From an uncultured Lachnospiraceae bacterium (lineage in GTDB: Bacteria; Bacillota; Clostridia; Lachnospirales; Lachnospiraceae), in the NCBI GenBank assembly GCA_910587295.1, contig CAJULP010000009.1, forward strand, positions 16,798-80,797: a stretch of 64,000 nt of DNA, written 5' to 3'. Shown here piece by piece: positions 31,537 to 40,930 of this stretch (position 1 is its first letter; each line of letters begins with the position of its first letter). A program made the translations under genes and the position numbers. Under the pieces are notes generated by a model. That model ran no database searches and was not told where the DNA came from. It worked only from the letters and a program-made list of their open reading frames with translations.

Positions 31537-33123
31537 TTACATCCCTTTTACAATTAAAATCTTATCCCCCGCCCTCACTTCGTCATTTTGCAGGGCATTG
31601 GTCTGTTTGATCACCGAAACCGGAACATAATACCGTTTCCCGATATCCCACAAACTTTCCCCTTCCCTTACCATATAAACCGCAATCCCCGGAAGGGCTG
31701 CCATTTTCTCCATATCCGGCTCCGTGACAATGATCTGTTCCACGATCTTTTCCTGCCATTTGCGGTAAATGTTTGCCCGGAAGTAAAGCACACACTTCAC
31801 ATCCACTTCCTGATTGTCTATGATCGCTACCGCGATCTGGTCCACACAGGCATTCACCGGATAAACGCAGTCATCCAGGCTGCCGTCCGTCTCTAGCAGA
31901 TACTGGAAGGGGATACTCCCCCTGATCACTCCGTATCTTTCCTTTTCATTGCTGCATTCATAAAAAATCTGCAGCTCCACCGTTCCGGTAATTTCAATGC
32001 CGCCCTCCACGGCTTTCTTTTCCCCGATCTGAAGCTTCCCTGCCGTATGGAGGATCTTGTGGAGCATGGCGTTTTCCTCCTGTGCCTTAAAATGCCCGGA
32101 AATCTTTGCCTTCCCGCTGCACTTGCCCTGCAGTCGCTTAAAATCCGCATTTTTCTCCTGGACGGCAACTTCCTTCACCACCCCATATACATCGGACAAA
32201 ATATCAATACTGTCTTCCTCATAGATGCAGATATCCAGCTCCAGACATTGCTCAAAGGTGATCACCCTCTCTTCCCCGTCAAAATCAGGACGCACTTCCA
32301 CGTCCTTGTTCTGGGCGCAAAGATGGATCTCCGGAATCATTCCCTCCCGGCAGCCGCCGCATTCCAGACTGCCGGCAAAGGGAAGGGTGGTCTCATAATG
32401 GCAGATTTCCTCTTCATCCCCCTGCCCCCGTTCATTCTGGCCGCGGTAAAGAAAAAAGGCGTGTAATTCCCCCTGCAGCGCAATCTTATCCTCCAGTGCC
32501 TTGAACTCTACCGTACCCGGCACCACCTCAGACCAGATCATGGAAGCAATATTCGGGAAACTCCCCGGAATCTCCACTTCTTCTTTGATGCGGAAAATAT
32601 CCTTCTTCTTCACCGCCACCGTTGCCACATCCAGCGTCTTTTTCCTAAACTCCACCGGTTCCTCACTGTAAAGGTCCACCGCCGTCTCCTCGTCGGAAAT
32701 CTCCCCACAGCTTAAGGACAGCCCCAAAAGCGACTGTATGCTCAGTTTCCGCGAATTGATCATCCCTACGCTTAAATCTTCAATCTCCCAATCCACGTTG
32801 ACGCTGTCACCGTTTTTTACCCCTTCCATAAAGACCATTTCCTCGAAGGGAATCGTACCTTCCATGCAGGCCACATCATTTTTTTCCTCTGCCCCGCTTC
32901 CTTTTTCCGTCAGATAGAGAACATAAAACTCCAGCTTTCCCTTCACAGCCGCATGGTCATCCGTTACCTTTACCTCGTCAACCACTACATTTCCTCTATC
33001 CATGATCAGCTTTGCGGCATCCGGCCTGGAATCAGAGATGATCACGTCATCTTCCAATGTCATCTGGGTAAATGCCCTGCAGCGTTCACGGTCCATATGT
33101 ATATTCCGTTTGATCAGTTCCAC
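31537..33123 (-). CDS. sipL: SipL-like spore protein (DUF3794 repeats + LysM)
   Basis: 528 aa from GTG 33123, preceded by GGGAGG; the longer frame lacks a ribosome site. Three DUF3794-type beta domains fill residues 1-470. A C-terminal LysM reads YMVREGESLWDIGKRYYVPVSVIKQTNALQNDEVRAGDKILIV. In C. difficile SipL binds SpoIVA through its LysM domain and anchors the coat to the forespore. A mother-cell promoter was not identified. This gene is the clearest sign that the organism sporulates. Confidence 0.85.
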   Translation of the reverse strand: MELIKRNIHMDRERCRAFTQMTLEDDVIISDSRPDAAKLIMDRGNVVVDEVKVTDDHAAVKGKLEFYVLYLTEKGSGAEEKNDVACMEGTIPFEEMVFMEGVKNGDSVNVDWEIEDLSVGMINSRKLSIQSLLGLSLSCGEISDEETAVDLYSEEPVEFRKKTLDVATVAVKKKDIFRIKEEVEIPGSFPNIASMIWSEVVPGTVEFKALEDKIALQGELHAFFLYRGQNERGQGDEEEICHYETTLPFAGSLECGGCREGMIPEIHLCAQNKDVEVRPDFDGEERVITFEQCLELDICIYEEDSIDILSDVYGVVKEVAVQEKNADFKRLQGKCSGKAKISGHFKAQEENAMLHKILHTAGKLQIGEKKAVEGGIEITGTVELQIFYECSNEKERYGVIRGSIPFQYLLETDGSLDDCVYPVNACVDQIAVAIIDNQEVDVKCVLYFRANIYRKWQEKIVEQIIVTEPDMEKMAALPGIAVYMVREGESLWDIGKRYYVPVSVIKQTNALQNDEVRAGDKILIVKGM

Positions 33124-33185
33124 AAAAATACCTCCCAGCGTGTACTTATTGTAACTATATGACACCGGGAGGCAAAATATGAAAC

Positions 33186-34088
33186 TTAACTTACTGCACC
33201 AATCAATTCACGGATATCTTCCACTCCATATCTTTCCATATATTTTTTTATCCCTTCCACCACTTCCACCGTGGTATAAGGATTCACAAAATTCATGGCG
33301 CCTACAGCCACCGCCGAAGCCCCCGCGAGCAAAAACTCAATGGCATCCTCCGCACATGCAATGCCGCCCATGCCGATCACGGGGATTTTTACCGCCTGGG
33401 CTGCCTGATAGACCATGCGCACCGCCACCGGCTTAATGGCAGGACCGGAAAGCCCGCCGGTTTTGTTTGCCAGCACAAACTTACGTCTGTGCACGTCGAT
33501 CTTCATTCCGGTCAGCGTGTTGATCAGGGAAATACCGTCCGCCCCTGCTGCCTCCGCTGCTTTTGCCATCTGCGCAATATCCGTCACATTCGGGCTTAGC
33601 TTCATGATCACCGGCTGCTTTGCTTTCTTTTTAATCCGGGAGGTAATGTCATAAAGGCAGTCCGCCTTCTGTCCGAAGGCAATGGCGCCTTCTTTCACGT
33701 TCGGGCAGGACACATTGATCTCCAGAAGGTCTACGCCGCTGTCTGAAAGTTTTTCCACTACTTCCAAATAATCTTCCACACTCTTCCCACACACATTGAC
33801 GATGATCTTCGTATCGAACTTTTTAAGAAAGGGGATATCCCTTTCAAGGAACACGTCTATACCGGGGTTTTGCAGCCCAATGGCGTTCAGCATCCCCCCC
33901 CAGGTTTCCGCCACCCGGGGAACCGGATTCCCCTCCCAGGGAACATTGGCCACCCCTTTTGTCACCACTGCGCCAAGACTGTTCAAATCCACAAAATCAC
34001 TGTACTCCATCCCCGAACCAAAGGTTCCGGATGCGGTCATCACCGGGTTTTTCAATTCCACCCCTGCAATTTTCACTTTTGTATTCAT
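33186..34088 (-). CDS. pyrD: Dihydroorotate dehydrogenase, class 1B catalytic subunit
   Basis: 300 aa. FMN enzyme that oxidises dihydroorotate in pyrimidine synthesis. Signatures: VELKNPVMTASGTFGSG, VDLLEINVSCPNVKEGAIAFGQ with the class-1 catalytic Cys, and IPVIGMGGIACAEDAIEFLLAGASAVAVG. Pairs with PyrK to use NAD. The ATG overlaps the pyrK stop (TGATG), giving tight coupling. Confidence 0.95.
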   Translation of the reverse strand: MNTKVKIAGVELKNPVMTASGTFGSGMEYSDFVDLNSLGAVVTKGVANVPWEGNPVPRVAETWGGMLNAIGLQNPGIDVFLERDIPFLKKFDTKIIVNVCGKSVEDYLEVVEKLSDSGVDLLEINVSCPNVKEGAIAFGQKADCLYDITSRIKKKAKQPVIMKLSPNVTDIAQMAKAAEAAGADGISLINTLTGMKIDVHRRKFVLANKTGGLSGPAIKPVAVRMVYQAAQAVKIPVIGMGGIACAEDAIEFLLAGASAVAVGAMNFVNPYTTVEVVEGIKKYMERYGVEDIRELIGAVS

Positions 34089-34915
34089 CAGATTTCCACC
34101 TCCCCCGCTTCAAAGACCGGCCCCTCCGTACAGATTCTTGCATTCTTCACATGAGAATGTGGATCCTTTCTTGTGGTCTTACACACACAGCCCAGGCAGG
34201 CCCCTACACCGCAGGCCATCCTTTCCTCCAGGGAAATATATGCCAAAACCCCTTCCTTAGCCGCAAAGGCTTTCACCGCCCGGAGCATAGGCATAGGACC
34301 ACAGGCCATGATAAGCGCCGGCCGGATCCCTTCCTTACTTAATACATCCAGCACATTTCCCTTTACACCTGCGCTGCCATCTTCCGTTGCCGTCAAAACC
34401 CTGCCGTACTTTGCAAGGTCATCCGCAAGAAACAGGTTTTGATCCCGATAACCGGCCACGATTACCGGCTCTGTGCCCTGCGCTGAAAGCTCCTTTGCCA
34501 GTTCCAGCATAGGAGGAATCCCGATGCCACCCCCTAAAAGGACGATTTCCCTTCCGCCAGGCTCCTCTTTCTTATTCTCTTTTCCGGTATAGTTTTCCAA
34601 AACTTCCCTTACCGGGTATCCATTCCCTAATACCCCTAAAATATCCACTTTTTGTTTCGGTTTCCATGTAGCAAACCATGCCGTACCCGCACCCACAATC
34701 CGATACACCACCCGGAGCGCTCCTCTTGCCTTATCCACTTCGCAGATACTGATGGGCCTTGGCAGAAGATGAGCCCCGTCTTCCGGGTAAATGCCGATAA
34801 ACTGCCCTGCCCCTGCCTCTTTTGCCAATTCCGTTTCCATCCACAGATCATAAATACCCGGTGCAATCTTTTGCTGCGAAAGCACCCTCCCCTGTACCTT
34901 TTTCTTTCCGCTCAT
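34088..34915 (-). CDS. pyrK: Dihydroorotate dehydrogenase electron-transfer subunit
   Basis: 275 aa. FAD/NAD-binding ferredoxin-reductase fold (PRPISICEVD, GGGIGIPPMLELAKEL, ACGPMPMLRAV) and a C-terminal [2Fe-2S] cluster with four Cys: MACGVGACLGCVCK and ICTEGPVF. Passes electrons from dihydroorotate to NAD with PyrD. Ribosome site AAAGGAAATCAGGG. Downstream of pyrC by 52 bp. Confidence 0.95.
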   Translation of the reverse strand: MSGKKKVQGRVLSQQKIAPGIYDLWMETELAKEAGAGQFIGIYPEDGAHLLPRPISICEVDKARGALRVVYRIVGAGTAWFATWKPKQKVDILGVLGNGYPVREVLENYTGKENKKEEPGGREIVLLGGGIGIPPMLELAKELSAQGTEPVIVAGYRDQNLFLADDLAKYGRVLTATEDGSAGVKGNVLDVLSKEGIRPALIMACGPMPMLRAVKAFAAKEGVLAYISLEERMACGVGACLGCVCKTTRKDPHSHVKNARICTEGPVFEAGEVEI

Positions 34916-34967
34916 CCCTGATTTCCTTTCTGAAACATTCCTGCGCTGCTCCTATTATATACCAGAT

Positions 34968-36323
34968 TTAAAAAATGGCAAAAGAATATCTTTCATCATG
35001 GACAGAGCTGCCATTTTCGTACACGATCCTGCCATTGCAGATCGTCATGCGGACCACCCCCGGCAGCTCTTCCCCCACAAATGGGGAATTGGCTGACTTA
35101 GACGCAAATCTGCCGACTTTCCAATGTTCCTTTGGGTCAAACAGGACAAGATCTGCCGCTGCCCCTTCCCTGACCGTTCCCCCGTCTAACCCGTAAAGCT
35201 TACAGGGGGCAGTGCTCATCCGATGGAACAGCTTAGGCAGTTCCAGGTATCCCTTCTCCACCAGTTCCCGGATTCCCAAGGACAATGCCGTTTCTAATCC
35301 TATGATACCGCTGGGCGCTTCCGTAATCGGCCGCTCCTTTTCTTCCCTTGCATGGGGCGCATGGTCCGTGGCGATCAGGTCAATGGTTCCATCTGCCAGC
35401 CCCTCTATAATGGCAATCCTGTCTGTTTCTTCCCGAAGGGGCGGGTTCATCTTCGCCATAGTTCCTTTTTCCATTGCCGCCTTCTGGGTCAGCGTAAAGT
35501 GATGAGGCGTTGCTTCCGCATGTACGTCCATTCCCTTTTCTTTTGCCCTCCTCACCAGCTCCACCGCCTCTTTTGTACTGATATGCTGAATCACGATCTT
35601 TGCGCCGGTTCCTTGGGCAAGCCGAAGGTCACGTTCCACCATGGAAATTTCTGCCTCCCGGGGAGAACCTCCAATGCCGTAATAAGCAGATGCCTCCCCT
35701 GCATGGATGCCATTGTTGCTGATCAATGCCGGATTTTCCTCATGGAAGCTTATGGGTTTTTGAAGCTTCCCGGCGCGTTCCATTGCCTGCCGCACCAGCT
35801 CTTCTCCCAAAAGCGGAATACCGTCGTCCGTAAAGCCTGCCGCACCACTTATCGCAAGCTTCTCCATATCCGTCAGCGCTTCCCCTTTCATCCCCTTGGA
35901 CACATTGGCACAGGAATGAATATGAATGCCTGTCCTTTTACCCTTATTCAGTACATAAGAAAGTGTCTCTAAGTTATCCACGCAGGGGTTTGTGTTTGCC
36001 ATCAGCACAATCTGGGTAAAGCCGCCCTTCTTCGCCGCCATGACGCCGCTTTCAATATCCTCTTTATACGTAAACCCGGGATCCCGAAAATGCACATGGG
36101 TATCCGCCAGCCCCGGGGCGATCAAAAGCCCCTGCGCATCTATGACCTTTGCATCGGCCGGAAGGCTTTTCTTCTCCGTTCCCGGCTCTTTTCCCTGGGT
36201 TTGCGCTGGCAGAAATATCTTTTTGATCCTGCCCTGTTCAATCAAAAGGTCTGCCGGGTACATCCGGTCCTGCTCCGGATCAATCAATACACCGCCTTTT
36301 ATATAAAGAATGTTATCCTGCAT
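34968..36323 (-). CDS. pyrC: Dihydroorotase
   Basis: 451 aa from ATG 36323 (GAGGAGAAAAATA). Metal-dependent ring closure of carbamoyl-aspartate. HxH in LADTHVHFRDPGFTYKEDI; further metal ligands in KPISFHEENP, IVIQHISTKEA; catalytic Asp in DLIATDHAPH. Class I (allantoinase-like) type. Heads the pyrC-pyrK-pyrD operon; pyrB/pyrI, pyrE and pyrF are not here. Confidence 0.95.
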   Translation of the reverse strand: MQDNILYIKGGVLIDPEQDRMYPADLLIEQGRIKKIFLPAQTQGKEPGTEKKSLPADAKVIDAQGLLIAPGLADTHVHFRDPGFTYKEDIESGVMAAKKGGFTQIVLMANTNPCVDNLETLSYVLNKGKRTGIHIHSCANVSKGMKGEALTDMEKLAISGAAGFTDDGIPLLGEELVRQAMERAGKLQKPISFHEENPALISNNGIHAGEASAYYGIGGSPREAEISMVERDLRLAQGTGAKIVIQHISTKEAVELVRRAKEKGMDVHAEATPHHFTLTQKAAMEKGTMAKMNPPLREETDRIAIIEGLADGTIDLIATDHAPHAREEKERPITEAPSGIIGLETALSLGIRELVEKGYLELPKLFHRMSTAPCKLYGLDGGTVREGAAADLVLFDPKEHWKVGRFASKSANSPFVGEELPGVVRMTICNGRIVYENGSSVHDERYSFAIF

Positions 36324-36388
36324 TATTTTTCTCCTCATTTCTGTTTCTACAACGCAAGTATATCATAATTTGAAACCTGCCGCAAAAA

Positions 36389-36433
36389 AAATCACAGTGT
36401 CTTTTCCGGGAAAGAAAAGAACACTGTGATTTC
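36389..36433 (-). terminator. Intrinsic terminator after the PrcB-like gene
   Basis: Minus strand: AAATCACAGTGT ... ACACTGTGATTT with an AAAAG/CTTTT upper stem, then eight T. It isolates pyrC from the lipoprotein gene. Confidence 0.85.
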
Positions 36434-36464
36434 CGACAGGCAGGCTGACAGCAAGTTTCACATT

Positions 36465-36902
36465 TTAATCAAATACCACAGGCTTATCAATAAATTCCGT
36501 CTTCAGCACGATATAAGGGCAGGAAACACTGTTTTTCTTTCCCGCCGCAGGGTCGGAAGGATCTGGCCCTAAAAGCGTGGTATCCGCATATATGGCATTT
36601 TCCGTCAGATACAGGGCATTTACCGCTATACTATAGCCGCCGCTTACCTGCTCTCCGTATCCCACGCAAATATACATGAAACCATTGTCCTGATAGGTCA
36701 TCTTAAAAGAAGTATCCTTTTTTTCCTCTATGACCACCTTTAATTCTTCCGGAATATTGTCTTCTGAAAGTACCGTGAACTCCAGATCCTTAATTTTTTC
36801 CATAGGGTCCTTTTTTTCGCTGCAGCCCGCAAGCAGCCCGAGCCCCAAAAGCCCCAGCATACAAACTCCAAACCTTATGATTTTCATCAGATTATTTTGC
36901 AT
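36465..36902 (-). CDS. PrcB-like lipoprotein
   Basis: 145 aa from ATG 36902; a TTG four codons upstream is also possible. Signal peptide MKIIRFGVCMLGLLGLGLLAGC with lipobox LAGC. The domain FTVLSEDNIPEELKVVIEEKKDTSFKMTYQDNGFMYICVGYGEQVSGGYSIAVNALYLTENAIYADTTLLGP ... PYIVLKTEFIDKPVVF matches the PrcB C-terminal domain. PrcB in Treponema is a partner of the PrtP protease complex; in clostridia it is an envelope lipoprotein of unknown role. It is the last gene of the degP transcript side, after two hairpins. Confidence 0.75.
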   Translation of the reverse strand: MQNNLMKIIRFGVCMLGLLGLGLLAGCSEKKDPMEKIKDLEFTVLSEDNIPEELKVVIEEKKDTSFKMTYQDNGFMYICVGYGEQVSGGYSIAVNALYLTENAIYADTTLLGPDPSDPAAGKKNSVSCPYIVLKTEFIDKPVVFD

Positions 36903-36968
36903 TCTCTCACCCAAAGATCAATGTTTCCTTTTTATAATCTATGAGATAAAAGAGCAAAGAATACCAAA

Positions 36969-36999
36969 GAACGCCATAAAGCTTTCCCTTATGGCGTTC
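36969..36999 (-). terminator. Second hairpin after degP
   Basis: GAACGCCATAA / TTATGGCGTTC, a short loop, and TTT on the minus strand; back-up to the hairpin at 37010-37045. Confidence 0.6.
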
Positions 37000-37009
37000 C
37001 TTTATTAGA

Positions 37010-37045
37010 AGCAAAAAGTGCTGCCGGACGGCAGCACTTTTGCTT
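37010..37045 (-). terminator. Intrinsic terminator of degP
   Basis: Minus strand: AGCAAAAGTGCTGCC, loop GTCC, GGCAGCACTTTTTGC. Starts 1 bp after the degP stop. Confidence 0.85.
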
Positions 37046-38386
37046 TTATTGTATGGTGCTTTGTTTTCCCAGTGTCACACTGACCGTATCTTCTTCATAG
37101 CCCTGAGACATCATCTTCATAACAGATAATTCTACCGTATCCCCTGCCGCATAATAAGTCAATTCTTCCTTCAGCTCCAGCATGGATTCAATTTCCTCAC
37201 CGTTAAGGGCCGTAATGATATACCCCCGCATAATGCCTGCCTGATCTGCCGCCGCGCCTTCTACCACAGAGGATACATACACGCCTTTCGGCAAATCATA
37301 AAGCTCGGAATAATCGGCCTTTACATCCACCCCTGTAATTCCAAGGTAGCCTCTTTTATCCTCATCCACTTTAGGCTGCTTGTTCATCAGGTTTTCAATA
37401 ATAGGCTTCACATCAGAGATCGGGATTGCATACCCCATCCCCTCCACTGCGGAACCGCCAATCTTGTTTGAGTTGATGCCGATCACTTCCCCCTTCATAT
37501 TAAGCAGGGCGCCGCCGGAATTACCGGGGTTGATCGCTGCATCGGTCTGGATAAAAGTGTTGATCTCCGTATCACCTGTAGATGCGGTTTCCATATTATC
37601 CGTGGAAGCTATTGCGCGGTCTAAAGCACTGACCACACCGGTAGTAACGGACTGCCCGTAACCAAGGGCGTTCCCGATTGCAATGGCAGGTTCCCCTACC
37701 GTCAGGGAATCACTGTCTCCTAATTTGGCAATGGAGATCTTGCTCATGGTATCTGCCTCAATATCTTCAAGCTGCACGGCGATCACCGCCAGATCCTTAT
37801 CCACGTCAACGCCTTTAATCTGTGCCTGTGCCTGAGTACCGTCCACGAACTGAACCGTCAGTTCTTCTGCCGAAGCCACCACATGCTGGTTGGACACCAA
37901 AAGAAGCTCTGTCTCGTTTTTTCCTACGATAAAACCGGAACCGGCGCTTCTCGCCTCACTGCTGTATACCTGGCCCCAAAAGGACATTTTCTCCACATAC
38001 CGGTTGTTGATAGAGACCACACAGGGCATGACCTCCTTTACTACCCCTGTCACATCCGTCACCGTGGTATAAGCTACTTCATTCACTTCTGCCGCTCCTT
38101 TATTTTCCTCCACCGTGTCCTTTACAATATCTTTTTCTTCTTCCGGTTCTGCTTTCGCACCTTTTTCCGAAATGATGCCCACCTGATTGGCTAAAATATT
38201 CCCGGCGGTATTTACCGCAAAAAATCCTGCCCCGGCAAACACCCCAAAGCACACGCCGCAGCAGATAGCCACCGCAATCTTTTTCCCTGTTCCCATCTTT
38301 GGTTTTTCCGAAGGCCTCCCTGCCGGAACGCCTGTACCTTCTGCGTTATAGTGATAAGTATCATTAGGATAATTGTTTTCGTACAT
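37046..38386 (-). CDS. degP: HtrA/DegP-type membrane serine protease
   Basis: 446 aa from ATG 38386 (AAAGGAAGG upstream). N-terminal cytosolic Gly/Pro-rich stretch, one membrane span (KIAVAICCGVCFGVFAGAGFFAV), a trypsin-like domain with His in VSNQHVVA, Asp in DVDKDLAVIAV and Ser in INPGNSGGALL, and a C-terminal PDZ (YLGITGVDVKADYSELYDLPKGVYVSSVVEGAAADQAGI). Degrades misfolded proteins at the outer face of the membrane. Next to the polysaccharide locus, which may reflect envelope-stress demand. Confidence 0.95.
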   Translation of the reverse strand: MYENNYPNDTYHYNAEGTGVPAGRPSEKPKMGTGKKIAVAICCGVCFGVFAGAGFFAVNTAGNILANQVGIISEKGAKAEPEEEKDIVKDTVEENKGAAEVNEVAYTTVTDVTGVVKEVMPCVVSINNRYVEKMSFWGQVYSSEARSAGSGFIVGKNETELLLVSNQHVVASAEELTVQFVDGTQAQAQIKGVDVDKDLAVIAVQLEDIEADTMSKISIAKLGDSDSLTVGEPAIAIGNALGYGQSVTTGVVSALDRAIASTDNMETASTGDTEINTFIQTDAAINPGNSGGALLNMKGEVIGINSNKIGGSAVEGMGYAIPISDVKPIIENLMNKQPKVDEDKRGYLGITGVDVKADYSELYDLPKGVYVSSVVEGAAADQAGIMRGYIITALNGEEIESMLELKEELTYYAAGDTVELSVMKMMSQGYEEDTVSVTLGKQSTIQ

Positions 38387-38443
38387 ACCCGTTACCTTCC
38401 TTTCTTTTCTTTTTATGCTTCTAAGTATATCCGGCAATTGTGT

Positions 38444-39400
38444 TCAATTTGTGTCAAATTTTTGTTTTTTCTGTAATTTCCAATAATCCCGGTTCATGGA
38501 AAAAGAGACCACCAGTTTAAGGGGCAGCTTCCTATAGCGTTTCCCCAAAAAATAACCGGCATACTTACACCCGCTTTGCCAAAGCAGCGAAAAAACCAGC
38601 CAGGGTTTCCCCTTTTTCATTACGTAAGCACAGCTGTTCTTCACCAATCTGATTCCCTCAGACTCAGCCGCGATACCTCCAAAAACTTCCGGGTACTGGG
38701 CATGGGAAACCCCCAAGTCAAAATTTCTGTGAAACTGCCGGAACCCGCTGTAATTGTGGGAATGCTCCACACCGGCATCTGCCGCATAGGCAATCCCGTA
38801 TCCTTCATCTAAGACCTTTCTGGCATAGATCATATCCTCATTAAAAATAGTATGGGAAGGAAAGCCCCCTAATGTGTCAAATATCTCCCGCCTGTAAGCC
38901 GCGCACACATTGGACGCAAAAAAAGCTTTGATCCCCATTGTCTCTATATCTTTGGCAAATTTTACTCCGGATACTTCCGGGTAATTAAAGCTCCTGGTAT
39001 ACTGCTCTAATAAACTGCTTTTGGGGGCAGGAAGCTGCCTGCCATAGGACACGGCAATCCGTCCGTCCGCAAAAGGCTTAAGGAGATTCTCCACCAAATG
39101 ACTATCCATCGGCACAGCATCATCCGTAAGCATGATAAAAAACGGACTGTCTGACAAAGACACCCCCTGGTTTCTGGTCTTTCCGTGGTCAAATTCATCT
39201 TTCGTAATATGTCTTACTACCAGGTTCTGATATCGCTCCAAAAGCTCCTTTTCCGGAATCAGCTCATCCAAATGACACCGTTCCGTATTGATAATAATGA
39301 TCTTCCCGATCCGCTCCGGCTGCCTGGCAAGCCGGTCCAAAAGCACAAGGAAGCGCTCTGCCGGCTTGTAGACCGGAATAATAATATCCGCCTTCTCCAT
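38444..39400 (-). CDS. Family 2 glycosyltransferase (rhamnosyltransferase-like)
   Basis: 318 aa. GT-A fold: ADIIIPVYKPAERF, the FDHGKTRNQGVSLS motif of rhamnosyltransferase-type GT2, LTDDAVPMD (DxD equivalent) and NEDMIYARKVLDEGY (acceptor loop). The C-terminal HNYSGFRQFHRNFDLGV is also typical. No membrane spans. It probably adds rhamnose, given the rml genes in the locus. Ribosome site AAAGGGAAACA. First gene of the polysaccharide block on the degP side. Confidence 0.85.
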   Translation of the reverse strand: MEKADIIIPVYKPAERFLVLLDRLARQPERIGKIIIINTERCHLDELIPEKELLERYQNLVVRHITKDEFDHGKTRNQGVSLSDSPFFIMLTDDAVPMDSHLVENLLKPFADGRIAVSYGRQLPAPKSSLLEQYTRSFNYPEVSGVKFAKDIETMGIKAFFASNVCAAYRREIFDTLGGFPSHTIFNEDMIYARKVLDEGYGIAYAADAGVEHSHNYSGFRQFHRNFDLGVSHAQYPEVFGGIAAESEGIRLVKNSCAYVMKKGKPWLVFSLLWQSGCKYAGYFLGKRYRKLPLKLVVSFSMNRDYWKLQKKQKFDTN

Positions 39401-39422
39401 TGTTTCCCTTTCTTAAGGTATA

Positions 39423-39450
39423 AAAGGGACCAGCTTGCGTTGGTCCCTTT
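39423..39450 (-). terminator. Intrinsic terminator after the LCP gene
   Basis: AAAGGGACCA / TGGTCCCTTT with an 8-nt loop and TTTT on the minus strand. Confidence 0.8.
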
Positions 39451-39460
39451 TTCCAATCCT

Positions 39461-40765
39461 CTATTTAACATATTGGCTGGTATCTGATTTTATTTTATCG
39501 CTGTAACCTTTTACCTGATCAGAAGGAACGTAGTCATCGTCCTGGAACAGGAACTTATGGAGCCAGGCAACATTTTCTGTCAAGTCGCGGGGAACCACAC
39601 AGCTTCCCTTTGCCCCGATGGTTCCGGTAGAAAGCATGTCCGTTTCCGGGAACCCGGTCTGGTCTACCACTTCGTACCTGCCGATATCCCCCAAAAGCTC
39701 TAAGATTTCCGGAAGGTCAAGAGAAGTATAAATCTCGTTAAACACTTTATCCGCAATCTCATTTAAAGTTGCCGGGGATGCTTTCTTTGCTTTTTCGGCA
39801 ATGGCAAGCAGTACCGTCCTCTGGCGCTGGGTACGCTGGAAGTCATTTCCTACATGACGGATCCGGCAGTAAGCCGTAGCCTGCAGACCGTTTAAGGTCT
39901 GCCTTCCCGCTGTGGTGACCGGTGTGTAATCCGTGCCTGCATCAGCCTCATAATTTACACCGTCTTTTGTGGTACCTACCATACTGATCTGGTAATTATT
40001 TAGATGCCTGATCTCCGCTTCTGTCACGTCAATCTCCACGCCGCCCAAAGCATCGATGGTATCCCGAAGCCCTGCAAAGCCCACTGTGACAAAATCCGTG
40101 ATATTCATATCCAAGTTCATGTTCAGCATGTTCATGGCCATCTTAGGGCCGCCCTTTGCATAAGCCGAATTACATTTATTGTAAGTATCATTGCTTAAGT
40201 TTAAATAGGTATCACGGTATACGCTGACCAGCCTGCACTCTCCGGTATCCTGATTGACGGAAGCGATCATGATGGTATCGCTCCGCGTATTCTTATCCAA
40301 GGCGCCGGTGGTAGAGTCCACACCAAATAAAGCAATATTCCGGTATCCCTTCATGGTAGTCTCGATCTTCTCCTCCACCTGCGGGTTGATGACGATCTCT
40401 TCTTCTTTGATATTGTAATGCCCTACCTTTTCCCCCTTTAACACACCGTAAAGTACCACAACCATGGCAAGCAGCACAAAAATCTCCACGATGAAAAGAA
40501 GGATTTTAAGAGGGCTGTTTTTCTTCTTTTTCTTAACAGGTTTGGAGGATGCCTTTTTCTTATGGGCCGCTGCCCCCGACTTTGTCCTCGGCCTTTCCTC
40601 CTCGTATTCATATTCGTACTCATCTTCGTATCTTACCGGTTTCTTCTTCCCACTCTGGGGCGCCTCGTTTCTTACCGGTTTTTTCTTTGCAGGATGCGGC
40701 GCCGCATGACCTGCTTCGCGACTGACCGGCTTTTTCTTCACCGGTTTTTTAGAATCTGTAGCCAT
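39461..40765 (-). CDS. LytR-CpsA-Psr (LCP) family ligase
   Basis: 434 aa from ATG 40765. A Lys/Pro-rich cytosolic tail with repeated KKKPVR-type blocks (residues 6-40), a Glu/Tyr-rich patch, one membrane span (LKILLFIVEIFVLLAMVVVLYGVL) and the LCP catalytic domain: DKNTRSDTIMIASVN, VSVYRDTYLNL, ATAYCRIRHVGNDFQRTQRQR with the phosphate-binding Arg residues. LCP enzymes move polymers from undecaprenyl carriers to peptidoglycan, outside the membrane. It is the likely attachment enzyme for the polymer made here. Confidence 0.9.
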   Translation of the reverse strand: MATDSKKPVKKKPVSREAGHAAPHPAKKKPVRNEAPQSGKKKPVRYEDEYEYEYEEERPRTKSGAAAHKKKASSKPVKKKKKNSPLKILLFIVEIFVLLAMVVVLYGVLKGEKVGHYNIKEEEIVINPQVEEKIETTMKGYRNIALFGVDSTTGALDKNTRSDTIMIASVNQDTGECRLVSVYRDTYLNLSNDTYNKCNSAYAKGGPKMAMNMLNMNLDMNITDFVTVGFAGLRDTIDALGGVEIDVTEAEIRHLNNYQISMVGTTKDGVNYEADAGTDYTPVTTAGRQTLNGLQATAYCRIRHVGNDFQRTQRQRTVLLAIAEKAKKASPATLNEIADKVFNEIYTSLDLPEILELLGDIGRYEVVDQTGFPETDMLSTGTIGAKGSCVVPRDLTENVAWLHKFLFQDDDYVPSDQVKGYSDKIKSDTSQYVK

Positions 40766-40930
40766 ATCGATCAATCTCTCCCTTATTTACAAATTAGAAT
40801 CCACTTGGAATGATACTATTTTCGGGCTTTGTCATTTGCCTCACAACATATTATTTTCTCACATAATTGTAATTTAGGCAAGCCCCTCAAGGGTTTTTTA
40901 ATGTATCCTTAAGATTTGTAAAATTTGTGC

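Noticed and set aside
38387..38460. TTGACA and TATACT upstream of degP as a promoter
   Set aside because: The two boxes are 22 nt apart, too far for a sigma-A promoter.
40885..40905. GGG/CCC hairpin with T-run near 40890
   Set aside because: The stem is 3-4 bp and the T-run is on the strand with no gene ending there.
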